DNA from: DAOTUL01 sp034437435
Lineage (GTDB): Bacteria > Chloroflexota > Anaerolineae > Aggregatilineales > Phototrophicaceae
Reading direction: 5' to 3'
Assembly (NCBI GenBank): GCA_964417785.1
Contig: CAYQJO010000064.1
Location: forward strand, 1-19,365
Length of the DNA: 19,365 bases
The notes below the pieces were generated by a model. The model saw only the letters and a list, made by a program, of their open reading frames with translations. It was not told the DNA's origin and made no database searches. This document shows positions 1-7,616 of the stretch, one piece after another. Position 1 is the stretch's first letter. The number at the start of each line of letters is the position of its first letter. The translations under genes were made by a program, and so were the position numbers.

Positions 1-937
1 AGCCGGGGAAGATTTCGTCCAGGCGGGCATTTTGCTCGTCGGTGAAGGTGATTTCCAGCGCCCGCAGGCTGCCGGTGAGTTGTTCCATTGTGCGCGGTCC
101 GATGATGGGCGCGGTCACGACCGGGTTTTGAAGCATCCAGGCCAGCGCAACATCGGCGGGATTCTCGCCCATGTTCTTGCAGAACGCTTCCCAGGCTTCG
201 ATCTTATCGCGGTTCTTCTCGATGTTTTCCTGCATACGTTCGGAGGCGCGGCGGCCTGCTTCAATCTTCTGCAACACGCCGCCCAACAGGCCACCGGCCA
301 GCGGACTCCAGGGGATGAGGCCGAGACCGTAATGCTCGCAGGCCGGGATGACATCCATCTCGATGGTGCGGGCATTGAGGTTATAGAGGCTCTGTTCGCT
401 GACCAGACCGAGGAAATTGCGCTGTTTTGCGATTTCGTTGGCCTGGGCGATGTGCCAACCGGCGAAGTTGCTGCTGCCGATATACAACACCTTGCCTTCA
501 CGGACAAGCTGTTCCATCGCCTGCCAGATCTCCTCCCAGGGAGTGCTGCGGTCGATGTGGTGCATCTGGTAGAGGTCGATGTAATCGGTCTGGAGGCGTT
601 TTAGGCTGTCCTCGCAGGCTTTTTTGATGTGCAGGGCAGACAGGCGATTCTCGTTGGGCCATTCACCCATCTTGTTATAGACTTTTGTCGCCAGCACGAC
701 TTTGTCGCGCCGCCCGCCACCCTGGGCAAACCAGCGCCCGATGATCTGCTCGGTGATGCCTTCACCCATCTTCCAGCCATAAACATCTGCTGTATCAAAA
801 AAATTGACGCCGAGTTCCAGCGCCTTATCCATAATGGCATAGCTGTCTTCTTCGGTGGTCTGCGGACCGAAGTTCATGGTCCCCAGGCAAAGACGGCTGA
901 CACTCAAGCCGGTACGACCGAGATTCGTATATTCCAT
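1..937 (-). CDS. Aldo/keto reductase (3' end outside window)
   Basis: NADPH-dependent oxidoreductase of the aldo/keto reductase superfamily, cytosolic, of the type that reduces aldehydes or ketones; the substrate cannot be told. The protein starts MEYTNLGRTGLSVSRLCLGT, the typical N-terminus. The catalytic tetrad is visible: Asp48 and Tyr53 (FFDTADVYG), Lys85 (VLATK) and His126 (DLYQMHHID). The late SPLAGGLL stretch and the cofactor-side segment ending in a typical IIGPRT-like motif are also present. About 312 residues are encoded before the window edge, so only a few C-terminal residues should be missing. The ATG at 937 has AGAGGA upstream. It lies 38 bases downstream of the Lgt-like gene on the same strand, so the two could be co-transcribed. 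No oddities seen. Confidence 0.93.
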   Translation of the reverse strand, partial: MEYTNLGRTGLSVSRLCLGTMNFGPQTTEEDSYAIMDKALELGVNFFDTADVYGWKMGEGITEQIIGRWFAQGGGRRDKVVLATKVYNKMGEWPNENRLSALHIKKACEDSLKRLQTDYIDLYQMHHIDRSTPWEEIWQAMEQLVREGKVLYIGSSNFAGWHIAQANEIAKQRNFLGLVSEQSLYNLNARTIEMDVIPACEHYGLGLIPWSPLAGGLLGGVLQKIEAGRRASERMQENIEKNRDKIEAWEAFCKNMGENPADVALAWMLQNPVVTAPIIGPRTMEQLTGSLRALEITFTDEQNARLDEIFPG

Positions 938-975
938 TTTTATTTCCTCTTATGTTGTTTTGAGCCAACTTGAGT

Positions 976-1743
976 TTATCGCGCCCATCGCAGTCTGTAA
1001 ACAGACCACTGGACCGATCCAAGTGCCAGGGCCGCATCCAGCCAGACATCGAGACGCTGCCCGCCGAGTTCCAGCGCATAATCGCCCCGCAGCGAGTCGA
1101 CCAGCATCATGCCGGTGGCGTAAGCTGCGAGGATGTACCAGAAGCGCCGGTCCTGGAACCAACCCCGCCATGTAAACAGCACAGCCAGGGCCAGTGTGCC
1201 GGCGGACAGCAGCATGCCGAGGCGTTGGGTGGCGAAGCGCGGCGCGACCAGATTGAAGCGTCCGGCTTCTTCCCATACGGCGAAGGCTGGATAATCGGCC
1301 ATGACTGCGACCTCCGCGCCGTAGCTGCAATGGGCGGCACCACATCCCCACCATACCATCAGGCCAATAAGCGGCAGCGCCAGCGCCAATCCATCCAGGA
1401 GAATCGGTATCCGGACATCCCGGATGCGGGCGACGACGACAACCACCAGCAGAGTACCGATCACCGCGCCATGCCAGTTCAGCCCGCCGGCCTGCAAGTC
1501 GGTAATCTCGTCGGTGTGTGACTGAAAGTAGGCCCAATGCAGCAGGATGTGGCTCGCCCGTGCCACGATCACACCGCCGATCAATCCGGCCAGCAGCGTA
1601 TCGACCAGAGCCGCCACCGGTGTGACATAGCGCCAGCGGTAGACACCGATGGTGATGAAGGCTGCAACCAGAATGCCAGCCGCAACGTATAAGGTATAAG
1701 TGGGTAGTGTCCAGAACAGGACCGTTGAGTCGGGTGCTGGCAT
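976..1743 (-). CDS. Lgt-like (prolipoprotein diacylglyceryl transferase family) membrane protein, divergent
   Basis: A 255-residue polytopic membrane protein with about seven hydrophobic segments. It resembles Lgt, the enzyme that attaches diacylglycerol to the lipobox Cys of prolipoproteins. The match rests on residues 57-70 (a GxxxARxxHxLxxW stretch like the Lgt GARLxHV region), on GGLNWHGAVIG at 86-96 (His91 lines up with E. coli His103), and on a late Arg219 in a position like Arg239. The signature GRxGNFxNxE segment, which carries Arg143 in E. coli, is replaced by WWGCGAAHCSYG (131-142), with no Arg. The protein is also shorter than E. coli Lgt (291). It may be a paralogue with altered or lost activity, and calling it lgt would be unsafe. 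The ATG at 1743 has only a weak GGA upstream, inside an inverted repeat. Alignment was by eye. Confidence 0.75.
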   Translation of the reverse strand: MPAPDSTVLFWTLPTYTLYVAAGILVAAFITIGVYRWRYVTPVAALVDTLLAGLIGGVIVARASHILLHWAYFQSHTDEITDLQAGGLNWHGAVIGTLLVVVVVARIRDVRIPILLDGLALALPLIGLMVWWGCGAAHCSYGAEVAVMADYPAFAVWEEAGRFNLVAPRFATQRLGMLLSAGTLALAVLFTWRGWFQDRRFWYILAAYATGMMLVDSLRGDYALELGGQRLDVWLDAALALGSVQWSVYRLRWAR

Positions 1744-1763
1744 AGAACGCCGTCCAGTTCTAT
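1742..1763. repeat. 7-bp inverted repeat overlapping the Lgt-like start codon
   Basis: The arms ATAGAAC (1742-1748) and GTTCTAT (1757-1763) are perfectly complementary with an 8-base spacer. One arm covers two bases of the start codon of the minus-strand Lgt-like gene. In RNA it would form a hairpin hiding the initiation region; in DNA it could be an operator. Function is inference. Confidence 0.4.
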
Positions 1764-1794
1764 AGTCAATGCTGACGATGATACCGGAGAGTGC

Positions 1795-1825
1795 GTTATA
1801 AGCATATGCGATGAGCGTTCTCTAA
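1795..1825 (-). promoter_or_regulatory. Possible promoter of the Lgt-like/aldo-keto reductase unit
   Basis: On the minus strand a TATAAC -10 (1795-1800) lies 19 bases downstream of TTAGAG (1820-1825). The predicted start would be about 45 bases before the ATG at 1743. Spacing is longer than ideal and the -35 is poor. Confidence 0.3.
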
Positions 1826-1879
1826 CCGGCTACTCCCCAAACATTAGGGGGGTGCCGTCGAATTGTATCGGGTGCATGT

Positions 1880-1885
1880 TATAAT
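1880..1885 (+). promoter_or_regulatory. -10 element upstream of the SPFH gene
   Basis: A perfect TATAAT lies 39 bases before the start codon, in the right place for a short leader. No convincing -35 is seen; TCGAAT at 1858-1863, 16 bases upstream, is the best candidate. A strong AAGGAG ribosome binding site follows at 1911-1916. Confidence 0.5.
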
Positions 1886-1924
1886 CTTGTTTTGAAACTG
1901 TTCGCAGACTAAGGAGCCTACATA

Positions 1925-3022
1925 ATGGGTGGTATCAGTTCCATCATTGGTGGAATCGCACTGCTGGGATTTTTGGTATTCCTCGCAGGTGTCGGAATGG
2001 TGGTGGTCGCAGCTTCTCAGGGTCGCCCCGTCCGAGGTGGTATTTTACTGGCAGTCATCGGCCTGGTGTTTGGCGTGTTGTTGAGCGTCGTCAGCCAGGG
2101 CGTGATCGTGGTCGAACCACAGCAGCGTGCGGTGGTCTTCAACACACTGTCGGGTGAATTGGTTGAACCGCGTGGACCGGGGACGCACATCATCATCCCG
2201 GTGCTTCAGGAGGCTACCATTTATCCGATCAGTCAGCAGGAATATACGATGGCGGGTGAGTCCGAAGAAGGATCACGCCTGGGCGATGATGCGGTAGAAG
2301 CCCGCACTGTCGATGGTCAGACCGTGCTGCTGGACGTTACGGTATTGTATTCAGTCGATAATGCTGGCTTTGAAGTCAACACGCTGCATACACGCTGGCG
2401 CGACTCCTACCAGGAGCGGTTTGTCCGTCCGACCGTGCGCGGTCTGGCACGTGAGGTTGCTTCCGGCTATCGTGCTGCCGATATTTACGGTATTGACCGA
2501 TCTGCAATGGAAGATGAGATGCAGCAAATTGTGAGTGATCGTATGGCTCAAGAGGGCTTGATCCTCTCCGATTTGCTGATCCGTAACATCCAGTTTTCTA
2601 CTGAGTTTACCGCGTCGATTGAACGGGCGCAGATTGCGCAGCAGGATGCTGAGCAGGCCCGACTCCGGGTTGAGGAGCGCCGCCAGGAAGCCGAGCAGGT
2701 CCGTGCCGAGGCTGAAGGTGCGCGTGATGCGGCCATTCTCCGGGCTGAAGGTGAAGCGCAGTCCGTCATCCTTGAGGCGAATGCGCAGGCGGAAGCGCTG
2801 CGACTCATCAGCGAACAGATCGCGTCTAATCCACTGCTGATCCAGTACGAGTATATTCAGAATCTGGCGGACAACGTCAATCTGGCGCTGGTTCCCTCTA
2901 ACAGCCCGTTCCTGTTTGACTTCAACAGCATCGAAAACCTGCCGGACGCCCGGAGCGACTTTGAGGCACCCTCCGTGCCGCACGATCTGGTTACGCCAAC
3001 ACCATCAACCAGTGATGAGTAG
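1925..3022 (+). CDS. SPFH/Band 7 (prohibitin-like) membrane protein
   Basis: A 365-residue protein of the stomatin/prohibitin/flotillin superfamily, which forms ring or cage oligomers at membranes and often scaffolds membrane proteases or lipid microdomains. Two hydrophobic helices are visible at about residues 4-30 and 38-62. The Band 7 domain follows (about 60-230), opening with GVIVVEPQQRAVVFNTLSG and containing VLLDVTVLYSVD. An Ala/Glu/Arg/Gln-rich coiled coil (about 225-300) shows AEGEAQ and AQAEALRL, typical of prohibitin-like proteins. The C-terminal tail is Pro/Thr/Ser-rich. It is a single-gene unit between a divergent promoter region and a strong terminator. No NfeD or FtsH-type gene adjoins it, so its partner cannot be named. 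Confidence 0.92.
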   Translation: MGGISSIIGGIALLGFLVFLAGVGMVVVAASQGRPVRGGILLAVIGLVFGVLLSVVSQGVIVVEPQQRAVVFNTLSGELVEPRGPGTHIIIPVLQEATIYPISQQEYTMAGESEEGSRLGDDAVEARTVDGQTVLLDVTVLYSVDNAGFEVNTLHTRWRDSYQERFVRPTVRGLAREVASGYRAADIYGIDRSAMEDEMQQIVSDRMAQEGLILSDLLIRNIQFSTEFTASIERAQIAQQDAEQARLRVEERRQEAEQVRAEAEGARDAAILRAEGEAQSVILEANAQAEALRLISEQIASNPLLIQYEYIQNLADNVNLALVPSNSPFLFDFNSIENLPDARSDFEAPSVPHDLVTPTPSTSDE

Positions 3023-3040
3023 ACGGCATCCCGAAAAAGA

Positions 3041-3079
3041 AAAAAAAAAAACACCCGCCGCTGTGGCGGGTGTTTTTTT
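3041..3079. terminator. Bidirectional Rho-independent terminator
   Basis: A 9-bp perfect stem ACACCCGCC (3051-3059) / GGCGGGTGT (3065-3073) has a 5-base loop. It is preceded by ten or more A and followed by seven T. It lies between the convergent SPFH gene (ends 3022) and 2-hydroxyacid dehydrogenase gene (ends 3147) and should stop transcription from both sides. Confidence 0.93.
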
Positions 3080-3146
3080 CTACGGCGGCAAAATGACCTT
3101 TTTTCAGTAGAGACATAGGATTAGAGCTTTCGCCTGGGAGACTAAA

Positions 3147-4109
3147 TCAGTATCCTGCCTCTAAATCGACTCGATGTGGCAGGTCGCCGCCTCGTGCCAT
3201 CTGGTTGAGTCCCTGCGCCAGCATTGCCATACGCCGGGCTTCGGTCTCCTCCGTGCCGCCGCCACCAGCCCGGTGCGGACTCATGACCACATTGTCCAGT
3301 TCATGAAAGGGATAATCCGCTGGCGGTGTGTGGCGCTGCGACTCGGCATCGGTCGGGTAGTTGTACCACACATCGAGACCTGCCCCACCCAGATGACCGC
3401 TCTTGAGCGCTTGATACAGCGCAGCCTGATCGATCACAGCCGCTCGCCCGATATTCACCACCAGTGCCCCGCGTGGCATCAGGTTGAGTTCCCGCTCACC
3501 GATCATGCCTTCGGTCTGCGGTGTTCCCGGCAGGCACACGATCAAGGCGTTGGCACGCGGTAACAATTCCGGCAAACGGTCGGGCATATACACCCCATCA
3601 CGGTTGGCGGCCCGCCGTCGAACACCGATCACCTCCATATTCAGCGCCCGGCAGAAATCACCCACTCGCTGACCGATGGACCCATATCCCAAAATAAGCG
3701 CTGTCTTGCCATCCAGGATGGTGAAGAACGGGTTGTGATAGCGGACCGACCAGTCGTGCTTGCGAAATTCCCGGTCTGCCGGGATCAGATATTTGGAGGT
3801 AGCCATCAACAGTGCCAGCGCCATCTCCGCCGTCATGGGTGTGTTGTAATGCAGATTATGCACGCTGATCTGCGGGTAACTCTGCATCAAGTCGCGGGTT
3901 TGAGCGGGCAACCCGGCGAAGGGAATCAGCAGCGCCCGTAAGTCGGGACAATGATCGAGTTGTTCACGGGTTGGCCGTCCGGTAATCAACACATGTGTAT
4001 CCGACGGCAGATCATCGCCAGCCGTCAGATGAACACCGGCATCCAGTCCGCTTCGCAGCATCTCAGCGACTTCAGAACGGCGAACATGCAGCAGATGAAC
4101 GTTTATCAC
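3147..4109 (-). CDS. D-isomer-specific 2-hydroxyacid dehydrogenase family protein
   Basis: An NAD(P)-dependent cytosolic oxidoreductase of the D-2-hydroxyacid dehydrogenase family, 320 residues, a normal length. The Rossmann motif GYGSIG (141-146) follows LIL. Arg222 (VVNIGRAAVID) and His279 (MSPHRAG) match the catalytic Arg and His. The residue 29 after the Arg, normally the catalytic Glu of the DVFxxEP motif, is Tyr251 in LDVWYNYP. DVWYxYP-like motifs seem to mark a subfamily, so this need not mean inactivity, but the substrate is unknown. The start is GTG at 4109, which overlaps the TGA stop of the FmdB-type gene (GTGA), so translation is probably coupled. There is no separate promoter; it relies on the one at 4516-4544. 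Confidence 0.88.
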   Translation of the reverse strand: MINVHLLHVRRSEVAEMLRSGLDAGVHLTAGDDLPSDTHVLITGRPTREQLDHCPDLRALLIPFAGLPAQTRDLMQSYPQISVHNLHYNTPMTAEMALALLMATSKYLIPADREFRKHDWSVRYHNPFFTILDGKTALILGYGSIGQRVGDFCRALNMEVIGVRRRAANRDGVYMPDRLPELLPRANALIVCLPGTPQTEGMIGERELNLMPRGALVVNIGRAAVIDQAALYQALKSGHLGGAGLDVWYNYPTDAESQRHTPPADYPFHELDNVVMSPHRAGGGGTEETEARRMAMLAQGLNQMARGGDLPHRVDLEAGY

Positions 4110-4483
4110 AGCAGATCGCCGCCGCCCGGGTCGGAATCGCCCAGGTCTTTCTCAATCGACTCCATGCTCTCACCCTTCAACAGGCGGTCGGTCACCTGAT
4201 TGAACTCCTCACCCATCTCTGGATCGTCACCGCTAATCTGGCGGAACATCTCACCGACCTGGCGTGAGTCGCCTGATTCCAGCACCGACAGCATGTCATC
4301 GGAGTCCATATTGGTGAAGTTGTGGCTCGGTTTGGGTACGGCCACCCGTGAGATCAGGCGTGTGACCGACTCGCTGCCGCAGTGAGGGCAGGTCTTGGCG
4401 GCCTCGTCGTACTCGGCGTAGGTCTTGTAGAAAAGCGAAAACCGTCTCTGACAGTCCTTACAGCGATAATCGTAACTCGGCAT
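4106..4483 (-). CDS. FmdB-family zinc ribbon protein
   Basis: A 125-residue protein with an N-terminal FmdB-type zinc ribbon. It begins MPSYDYRCKDC and has ligands Cys8, Cys11, Cys32 and Cys35 (CPHC), then the usual VTRLIS strand. The rest (about 50-125) is acidic and rich in Met, Asp, Glu and Gly. FmdB-type proteins are small and mostly uncharacterised; the name comes from a putative regulator of methylotroph amidase genes, and a regulatory role here is unproven. It is the first gene of a two-gene unit, with its end overlapping the dehydrogenase start by four bases. The ATG at 4483 has only a short GAGAG upstream. Confidence 0.88.
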   Translation of the reverse strand: MPSYDYRCKDCQRRFSLFYKTYAEYDEAAKTCPHCGSESVTRLISRVAVPKPSHNFTNMDSDDMLSVLESGDSRQVGEMFRQISGDDPEMGEEFNQVTDRLLKGESMESIEKDLGDSDPGGGDLL

Positions 4484-4506
4484 CTCTCTTATCCGTTACC
4501 CTATGA

Positions 4507-4528
4507 TTGAAATCTATGATAGATTCAA
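4507..4528. repeat. Imperfect palindrome over the -10 element (possible operator)
   Basis: Left arm TTGAA-A-TCTAT (4507-4517) and right arm ATAGATTCAA (4519-4528) are complementary over 10 bases with one extra A in the left arm, around a central G4518. The -10 hexamer lies inside it, where a bound repressor would block polymerase. A CTATGAT direct repeat (4501-4507, 4514-4520) overlaps it. The binding protein is unknown. Confidence 0.4.
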
Positions 4529-4544
4529 AACGTCAGAATCTCAA
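4516..4544 (-). promoter_or_regulatory. Sigma70-like promoter of the FmdB-type/dehydrogenase operon
   Basis: On the minus strand TTGAGA (4539-4544, 5 of 6) and TATCAT (4516-4521, 5 of 6) are separated by exactly 17 bases. Transcription should start near 4509, about 25 bases before the ATG. It is the best-scoring promoter in the window by eye. Confidence 0.7.
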
Positions 4545-4828
4545 CTAAGGCAGTTTACCGGATGAGAAGAAAAACAACGGCCCGTTTTAGAAACGGAAAC
4601 TAAACAGCGTGAGCATTTGAAAACCGAGATTATCAAACAAACGTTGCTTCCTCAATAAAGGTAAAATCTGATTGTCACGGGTTGCCGTCGATTGTAAGCT
4701 GATACCTGGATAACCGAGGTAGTCACCCTGAACGTCAAGATCAGTCTGCTATTACTCATCCTGCCGAAGACCCGTACAATGGCGTTCGTCCGGGCGGTGT
4801 ACCTGCATGACATGATATTGGAGTGATT
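4545..4828. other. Intergenic region upstream of the ABC exporter
   Basis: This is the main part of the 345-base gap between the divergent FmdB-type and ABC exporter genes, visibly more AT-rich than the genes. It holds a perfect short inverted repeat, CCGTTT (4582-4587) and AAACGG (4591-4596) with a 3-base loop. No -35/-10 pair for the ABC genes is convincing; TACAAT just before 4780 is a possible -10. I see no small gene, tRNA or other RNA. Confidence 0.4.
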
Positions 4829-5749
4829 ATGACTGCAATTCGTATGGACAATTTGACCAAGCACTTTGGTCGCGGTAAGAAGCGGGTCACGGCGGCGGAC
4901 CACATCAATCTCGAAATCGCTGCCAACCAGGTTTATGGCTTCCTGGGTCCCAACGGAGCCGGAAAGACCACCACCATCCGTCTGCTGCTGGACTTGATGA
5001 CCCCGACCAGCGGCTCAGCTTATATCTATGACCGGCACGTCCGGCGCGAACACGATGTTCTGCGGTGTGTGGGCGCACTGGTAGAAGGTGCCGCCTTCTA
5101 CCCATATCTTTCCGGCCACAAAAACCTGCGCGTCATCGCCCGCACACATGGACACTACGACCGTCAGCGGGTGGACGATCTGCTGGAACAGGTCGGGCTG
5201 GCGCAGCGGGCCAAACAACGCTACAGCAAATACTCGCTCGGTATGAAGCAGCGGCTTGGATTGGCGGCGGCGCTGCTCCACGATCCCGAACTGCTCATCC
5301 TGGACGAACCGACCAACGGCCTTGATCCCGCCGGTATCCAGGAGATGCGGGTGTTCATCCGTGATCTGGTCGATAAGCAGGGCAAGACGGTCTTTCTATC
5401 CAGCCACATGTTGAGCGAAGTCGAGCAGGTGTGCGACCGGGTCGCTATCATCGACCAGGGCAAGATTCTGCGTGAGGGCGCGGTGCATAATCTACTCTCT
5501 GAGAACCCGCGACTGCGGATTCACGCTACCCCGCTGGACAAGGCCACCGCAGTTGTAAAAGAACATTGGAAGGTGTGGCCGAACGGATCATCTTCGGTCA
5601 TCGTGGAGACAGACTACGCCGAAACACCCCACATTGTGCGTAAGCTGGTGGAAAACGATGTGGATGTGTTTGAGATTACCCGCGAAAAGCAGTCGTTAGA
5701 GGAATTTTTCCTCAGCGTGACCGGACAGGAGATGAACAATGGTGTTTAA
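4829..5749 (+). CDS. ABC-2 type exporter, ATP-binding protein
   Basis: The nucleotide-binding subunit of an ABC exporter of the DrrA/BcrA/CcmA type, 306 residues, cytoplasmic face. Walker A is GPNGAGKTT (40-48), the signature is SLGMKQ (136-141), Walker B is LLILDEPTNGLD (155-166) and the switch His is His193 (SSHML). A C-terminal domain of about 90 residues follows, as in many such exporters. I chose the ATG at 4829 because GGAG at 4820-4823 sits five bases before it; an in-frame GTG at 4823 overlaps that site. The end overlaps the permease start by 11 bases, so the pair is coupled. The substrate (drug, lipid, peptide or other) cannot be read from the sequence. Confidence 0.95.
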   Translation: MTAIRMDNLTKHFGRGKKRVTAADHINLEIAANQVYGFLGPNGAGKTTTIRLLLDLMTPTSGSAYIYDRHVRREHDVLRCVGALVEGAAFYPYLSGHKNLRVIARTHGHYDRQRVDDLLEQVGLAQRAKQRYSKYSLGMKQRLGLAAALLHDPELLILDEPTNGLDPAGIQEMRVFIRDLVDKQGKTVFLSSHMLSEVEQVCDRVAIIDQGKILREGAVHNLLSENPRLRIHATPLDKATAVVKEHWKVWPNGSSSVIVETDYAETPHIVRKLVENDVDVFEITREKQSLEEFFLSVTGQEMNNGV

Positions 5750-6620
5750 CATGTTCCGGGCTGAATGGCTCAAGATCGCCGGCAATCGTTGGACCACCGC
5801 CTTCTTTATCTGGATTTTCCCCATGTCGGCGTTTGCGATTATGGCATTCTGGATTCTTGTGCTGATAGGCGCACATGAAGCCCGCGAGGCTTTTGAACCC
5901 ATCACCTGGGATGAAGCACTGCTGACCCCCTGGACGCTGGTCAACAATGAGTTTGGCCGCTGGATCGTGGCGGCATTTACCGCTTTCGTCTTCGCCGGAG
6001 AGTATGTACATGGTACGTGGAAGAATCTAGTCCCACGCCAATCACGTATTGTGCTGATTTTGACGAAATTTGTCACCGTCGGTGTGTTCGTGTTGTTCGC
6101 CTGGACGCTTATGACGGTTATTGTGGGTTTCGGACTGGGTATCGCCAGTGACATCGTGGGAACCAGCTTTGGTGAGTTCAATGGCGAGATTTTCAATGAG
6201 TTCATCGGGGACTTCAGCTTGCAGGTGTTCATCACGCTGACAGCCACCCTTATCGCGGCCAGTTATGCGGCTCTGGCCGCCATGTTCACCAGGAACACGC
6301 TGGCGAGCGTCTTCATCGCCATTTTGCTCAACATCGCAGAGACAGCCATCCTGCTGCCGCTGATCCTACTCAGACTCTGGCTGGAAATCGACCTCGTTGC
6401 ACTCTACAGCTATACACCGGGGTACAACCTCGCCAACATCAGCACATGGATCACGCAGGATGTTGGCATCAGCCAGGAAGCCCGGGACGCTGAGGGCCAG
6501 GTCATCTGGGCTTACGGCCCCCACAGCCTGGAAGAGTCGCTGCTGATTATCGCCGTGATCGTGATCGCGCTGGTAGGATTCACCGTGCTGCGCTTCCAGC
6601 GACAGGACATTACGACCTAA
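5739..6620 (+). CDS. ABC-2 type exporter, permease
   Basis: The membrane subunit partnering the ATPase just upstream, 293 residues. About six hydrophobic segments are visible: 16-42, around 83-95, 105-138, 163-186, 188-215 and 265-287. The start MVFNMFRAEWLKIAGNRWTT is typical of ABC-2 permeases, with an amphipathic N-terminal helix and a charged WLK motif before the first membrane segment. A soluble loop lies before the last helix. The ATG at 5739 overlaps the ATPase gene in another frame; a second ATG at 5751 is possible. The gene stops two bases before the convergent esterase gene, with no room for a terminator between them. Confidence 0.9.
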   Translation: MVFNMFRAEWLKIAGNRWTTAFFIWIFPMSAFAIMAFWILVLIGAHEAREAFEPITWDEALLTPWTLVNNEFGRWIVAAFTAFVFAGEYVHGTWKNLVPRQSRIVLILTKFVTVGVFVLFAWTLMTVIVGFGLGIASDIVGTSFGEFNGEIFNEFIGDFSLQVFITLTATLIAASYAALAAMFTRNTLASVFIAILLNIAETAILLPLILLRLWLEIDLVALYSYTPGYNLANISTWITQDVGISQEARDAEGQVIWAYGPHSLEESLLIIAVIVIALVGFTVLRFQRQDITT

Positions 6621-6622
6621 GC

Positions 6623-7606
6623 CTACGGACTCGGTTCCAGGCAGGTCGGAAGCTGGTCGTAATTGCGCGGCCAGTTGCGACCGTAAAACGCCAGATATTC
6701 GTCCACCTGGGAGGACCAGTAATCTTCGTTGTGTTCGCCTACCGGGTTAATCACATAGGTATGCGGAATACTGCGGTCCTGTAAGCGGTTAGAAAGCGCC
6801 TGCTGGCTGGGACCGGAAGAATCGGCTGCGCCGTTATCCAGATACATACGCAGATTGACGTCGGGCAGCAGCGATGAGTTGACAGCCATGTCCAGCGGAT
6901 CATAGGCCGCCGGGATGCCCGAATTCGGAAAAAAGGCACTGTGTCCGCCGACTGCGCCGAAAACATCCGGATGGCGAAAAGCGATGCTGTAGGCCCAGAA
7001 ACCGCCGCGTGAGATACCGCCGATGGCCCGGTATTCGCGGCTGGTGATGGTGCAGAAATCCCTCTCGACGGCGGGCAGCAGTTCGTCCATGATGAAGGTC
7101 TCATACGACGGGTCCGGCGGAAAGGTGTTCTGCGTACCGATGAAACCCATATAGGGCATGACCATAATCATCGGCGGCAGCGCACCAAGCCTGATGCCCT
7201 GATCCAGTGTCCCGACCGCGCCCAGGTTTTCCCACTGCTGCTCACGGTAACTGGCTCCGTGTAAGAACAACAACACCGGGTAGCGGACCTGGGTCTCCTG
7301 GTAGCACGGCGGAATGTAGACACGGTAACGCAGATTCTCCCCACCGGCGACCTCACTGGGAAAGTCATCGAACGCCACCACCTGCCCGCTGTCATCGTCA
7401 CAGGGGAAGGGTGTCACCGTTGGTGGTAAATCTGGCGTGGCGGTCGGTATGGGTGTCCGTGTTGGGGTCGGGGTGTCGGTCGCCTGTGGGGTGAAGGTCG
7501 CGGACGGCTCCGGACTGACAATCACCACCACCGGCGTCGCTTGTGGGGCCATCGGGTCACAGGCCGCCAGAACCACAATGAACAGGAGAACGGATAGTCT
7601 TTTCAT
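6623..7606 (-). CDS. Esterase D-type alpha/beta hydrolase lipoprotein
   Basis: An exported lipoprotein of 327 residues. The N-terminus MKRLSVLLFIVVLAAC is a signal peptide with lipobox LAAC (Cys16). A long Pro/Thr-rich linker follows (about 23-68, with TPTPTRTPIP), then an esterase D family hydrolase domain. It shows LLFLHGAS (112-119), the nucleophile elbow GISRG with Ser199, a likely Asp257 (YLDNG; Asp262 is the alternative) and His292 (GEHNED). Cys69, Cys101 and Cys185 could form a disulphide. The related family includes mycolyltransferases, feruloyl esterases and S-formylglutathione hydrolase; the substrate is unknown. I chose the start at 7606 because it begins the signal peptide and lies 10 bases after the TrpC-like stop. 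A longer frame begins inside that gene. Probably co-transcribed with it. Confidence 0.9.
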   Translation of the reverse strand: MKRLSVLLFIVVLAACDPMAPQATPVVVIVSPEPSATFTPQATDTPTPTRTPIPTATPDLPPTVTPFPCDDDSGQVVAFDDFPSEVAGGENLRYRVYIPPCYQETQVRYPVLLFLHGASYREQQWENLGAVGTLDQGIRLGALPPMIMVMPYMGFIGTQNTFPPDPSYETFIMDELLPAVERDFCTITSREYRAIGGISRGGFWAYSIAFRHPDVFGAVGGHSAFFPNSGIPAAYDPLDMAVNSSLLPDVNLRMYLDNGAADSSGPSQQALSNRLQDRSIPHTYVINPVGEHNEDYWSSQVDEYLAFYGRNWPRNYDQLPTCLEPSP

Positions 7607-7616
7607 ACTGGTTATT

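Noticed and set aside
4582..4596. Perfect CCGTTT/AAACGG hairpin as a terminator
   Set aside because: Only a 6-bp stem with a 3-base loop and no T run, between divergent genes where no terminator is needed.
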